From: Leuctra nigra | Taxonomy: Eukaryota > Arthropoda > Insecta > Plecoptera > Leuctridae | Direction of reading: 5' to 3' | DNA length: 64,000 bases | Assembly: GCA_934045905.1 (NCBI GenBank) | Contig: OW203761.1 | Coordinates: 33,468,964-33,532,963 of the forward strand | Shown here: positions 61,977 to 64,000 of the stretch, piece after piece | Layout: each line of letters opens with the position of its first letter | Numbering within the stretch: the first letter of the stretch is position 1 | The notes under the pieces: model-generated | Told to the model about the DNA's origin: nothing | The model's input: the letters and a program-made list of their open reading frames with translations, nothing else | Database searches by the model: none | Program-made: the position numbers and the translations under genes

Positions 61977-61977
61977 A
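61960..61977 (+). promoter_or_regulatory. Five-codon upstream ORF ending on the OLA1 start codon
   Basis: An ATG at 61960 opens a frame of five codons that ends in TGA at 61975-61977. The final A of that stop is the first base of the OLA1 ATG (TGATG). If the transcript starts upstream of 61960, ribosomes initiating here would terminate exactly at the main start, an arrangement compatible with reinitiation or leaky scanning. The upstream ATG has A at -3 only by loose reading and T at +4, so it may be weak. Whether it is in the mRNA is not known from sequence alone. Confidence 0.5.
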
Positions 61978-62161
61978 TGGCGCCGAAGAAAGTGGAGGAG
62001 CCGGAGAAGAAGCCTCTGATCGGGCGCGTGGGGACCAACCTCAAGGTGGGGATCGTCGGCATCCCCAACGTCGGCAAGTCCACGTTCTTCAACGTCCTCA
62101 CCAAGAGCCAGGCGTCGGCGGAGAACTTCCCCTTCTGCACCATCGACCCCAATGAGAATAA
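61977..62161 (+). CDS. OLA1: Obg-like ATPase 1, first coding exon (partial gene)
   Basis: OLA1 is the eukaryotic member of the YchF subfamily of Obg-type P-loop NTPases: cytosolic, ribosome-associated, and preferring ATP to GTP (family knowledge). This exon gives 61 full codons plus two bases of codon 62. Residues 24-40 hold the G1/P-loop with GIPNVGKS at 28-35, and residues 51-59 are the family hallmark FPFCTIDPN at the switch I region. The N-terminal 12 residues are Lys/Glu-rich, as in animal OLA1. The ATG at 61977 has G at -3 and G at +4. An in-frame GTG lies upstream at 61965, but the ATG matches the family N-terminus. The reading frame runs into a GTACCA donor at 62162, giving a phase-2 intron. 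The family is usually about 395 residues, so about 85% of the protein lies beyond the window; I found no second exon before 64000. Codons are strongly GC-rich at third positions against AT-rich flanks, as expected for a highly expressed conserved gene. Confidence 0.93.
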
Positions 62162-62810
62162 GTACCACTTTATATCTCTAATAAGTCGATCCCAATGAGA
62201 ATAAGTACCACTTTATATCTCTAATAAGTCGATCCCAATGAGAATAAGTACCACTTTATATCTCTTAAGTTAATCCCAATGAGAATAAGTACCACTTTAT
62301 ATCTCTAATAAGTCGATCCAATGAGAATAAGTATACTTATATTCTCCACTTTATATCTCAATAAGTCGACCCAATGAGAATAAGAACCACTTTATATCTT
62401 TAATAAAGCTATCCCGATGAGAATAAGTTCCACTTTATCTCTAATACCTAAATCTATACCAATTAGAAAAACTACGTACCACTTTATATCTAAGTCGACC
62501 CAATGAGAATAAGTATACCACTTTATATCTCTAATAAATCAATCCCAATGAGAATAAGTACCACTTTATATAATAAGTCGATCCCAATGAGAAAGTGCCA
62601 TTTTATATCTCTAATATAGCAATCCCATAATAAAAATAAGTAGTTCCGACACAAGAAGTTCCTTCTTACTGGAATAAGAAATCGTTGTATGTAAACACTA
62701 AGTCAATAGAAATACTGAATAACTACTTTACATCGCGAATACGTCGATCCCAATGACAATAGCTCAAATAAGTCGTCCCAATAAGAATAGGTAATGCCAT
62801 TTTATAATTT
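62148..62810 (+). repeat. Tandem repeat (~43-bp unit) built from the OLA1 exon 1 end and its 5' splice site
   Basis: The unit begins CCCAATGAGAATAAGTACCA and is 43 bp in the first copies, starting at 62148, 62191 and 62234. It continues with 39-45 bp spacing at 62275, 62318, 62370, 62413, 62499, 62544 and 62583, then decays with partial copies near 62633, 62748 and 62776. Copy 1 straddles the coding exon: its first 14 bases encode the last residues of exon 1 and the next bases are the donor. The later copies repeat this inside the intron. A donor-like GT is kept at 62162, 62205, 62248, 62289, 62331, 62427, 62513 and 62558 and lost (GA) near 62383. Reading through the first donor reaches an in-frame TGA at 62196, so only copy 1 can give full-length protein. 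Confidence 0.92.
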
Positions 62811-63719
62811 CAATAAAAGGCGGCACATTGTTGATTGATTGAATATGGGGGATTTGTTTCATAGAATCATAGATAGAACACTGCGAGAAGTAAGTAAAAC
62901 AACCGACGATATTGATCACGAAAAGTCTTTAGGACACCTACTATGTTATTTGTCGACATCTGCAGGACAATGTATTGTTATTGTTATAGTTTGTAGTCCA
63001 TTATTGCAGGGGTGCTCGCTCATCGTACTCTGTTCGTTTCCAAATGTTTCTATTTCGAGTCATCTTTTACACTTGTTCAAAGTAAAAACGATAGATATTC
63101 GAAAGAACATGGCTGAAAATGATACGATGGCGTCCGATGAAGTATGTGCTAACGCATCATCTATCTCTAGTGGGTGAGCTCTGATTTATTGACAATAACA
63201 AGGAAATTGATTGATTATTAAGAAACCCGACCAGCCAGCCAATCCGTTTCGTTCGAATACCATTTTTACTTTGGCCATGGATTCCTCGCGTTCACTTATT
63301 TTTTTTTGAAGAAATACGAAGAAAGAAATATAGTCACAAAAAGTCGATTTCAAGTTAGTTTGTTCAGTAAGATTTGAGTTGAAATTAGATGTGAATGATT
63401 TAGTTTAAAAACCAGTGTTCTTAAAACAGTCGCACATTAATTCTTTTTAACGTTTTGCAAATAATGAATAACTTTTGTAGTATTGTTTTTAGAGAGTGAA
63501 CTTGAACTTTTGTCCTAGTTTCTGAAAAAAACAACTAAACTCTGATATTTTTCCTTACATTAATTCTTGAATGTTAATTTTTGTAGCTTCGCCGACATGG
63601 TTTCTTTTTAAAAGAAGTGAGAATCGTGACGATTTTGAGTTTCGATCAATATTACAAACCCATAGTTATCATTTAATATCATTTTCCAACTTGTAACTTC
63701 CTGATGTCATCAGATTTTA
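62811..63719 (+). other. OLA1 intron 1 sequence, no further feature
   Basis: AT-rich DNA downstream of the donor-derived repeat. A 112-codon open frame at 62839-63177 has no ATG at its listed start and no recognisable domain. It holds a GTAAGT at 62890 but no OLA1 similarity. No OLA1 exon 2 (the family has a Walker B DxxG segment soon after switch I) is visible here. Confidence 0.5.
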
Positions 63720-63816
63720 TTTGAATAAACACCAACTCTGACTGGATATCAGAAGGTCGTGGGTTCGAGTCCCACTCAAGGAAAATCTTTTCATATTGCA
63801 GTTGGTATTTATTCAC
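63720..63816 (+). repeat. tRNA-like 3' half enclosed in a short inverted repeat (SINE-like relic)
   Basis: Bases 63764-63780 form a textbook T-arm (GTGGG, loop TTCGAGT, CCCAC) containing a good pol III B-box. Upstream, TCTGA/TCAGA pair as a 5-bp stem around a 7-base loop, like an anticodon arm. There is no D-arm, A-box or matching acceptor stem, so it is not an intact tRNA gene. The whole piece lies between TGAATAAACACCAAC and GTTGGTATTTATTCA, which are near-perfect inverted repeats of about 15 bp. Confidence 0.45.
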
Positions 63817-64000
63817 ATCTACCTATCTGAGGTTATCAGCAAAAATCATATTTCACAATATTTTATTTACCAACTGTATTTTCCCCACGTGATTTCTCCA
63901 CATAAACCAGTACCTATGATTCTCATGTGCACATTCACTGTCATAAGTAAGAACAATACTAGCTGAATGTTTTTGATTGGCATACTTCGTATTGTTCGAA
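63817..64000 (+). other. OLA1 intron 1 continues, no feature
   Basis: AT-rich DNA to the window edge with no exon visible. Confidence 0.5.

Noticed and set aside
62839..63177. 112-codon frame in OLA1 intron 1 with an internal GTAAGT
   Set aside because: No similarity to OLA1 exon 2 and no recognisable domain. The listed start is TTG and a stretch of hydrophobic residues follows from AT-rich composition.

Overview
The window looks like AT-rich (about one third GC by eye) nuclear DNA from an animal, most likely an insect. It is almost entirely intergenic or intronic and heavily colonised by short, mostly non-autonomous transposable elements. The only confident host gene is the first coding exon of an Obg-like ATPase 1 (OLA1/YchF family) gene on the + strand at 61977-62161. 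A hemipteran such as a planthopper would fit the repeat style, but that is a guess; nothing here proves the species.

Layout. 1-14.6 kb: non-coding, AT-rich, with a few foldback elements and hairpins (1480-1855, 2218-2298, 7521-7587, 12139-12209) and the end of a Helitron-like repeat. 14.6-25.3 kb: one complete Helitron-like element (14612-15466), a GC-rich island, a 5S-rRNA-like scrap, a direct duplication and a 630-bp palindrome-like foldback (24279-24909). 25.3-26.0 kb: a CpG-richer stretch with perfect CRE and CLEAR/E-box palindromes followed by an unexplained short open frame. 26.1-34.5 kb: a dense nest of transposable elements: Helitron-like families A and B, a MITE with a provable TAA target duplication, a 412-bp palindrome, remnants of a LINE reverse transcriptase, a SINE-like repeat and a TA-flanked MITE. 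36.7-41.3 kb: MITEs, a decayed LTR-retrotransposon gag with a candidate short LTR, a second SINE-like copy and more Helitron ends. 41.5-43.0 kb: an 18-unit minisatellite flanked by two direct copies of a ~400-bp sequence. 43-61.9 kb: mostly featureless, with a third SINE-like copy, a 218-bp foldback, two (AAT)n arrays and an 85-nt hairpin with perfect 22-bp arms. 61.9-64 kb: OLA1 exon 1 and the start of its first intron.

The most notable observation is that the OLA1 exon 1/intron 1 junction is itself the founding unit of a ~43-bp tandem repeat. The last coding bases and the 5' splice site are copied again and again into the intron. A second notable point is a five-codon upstream ORF whose stop codon overlaps the OLA1 start codon. 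I found no multi-gene system, operon, CRISPR array or intact autonomous transposon.
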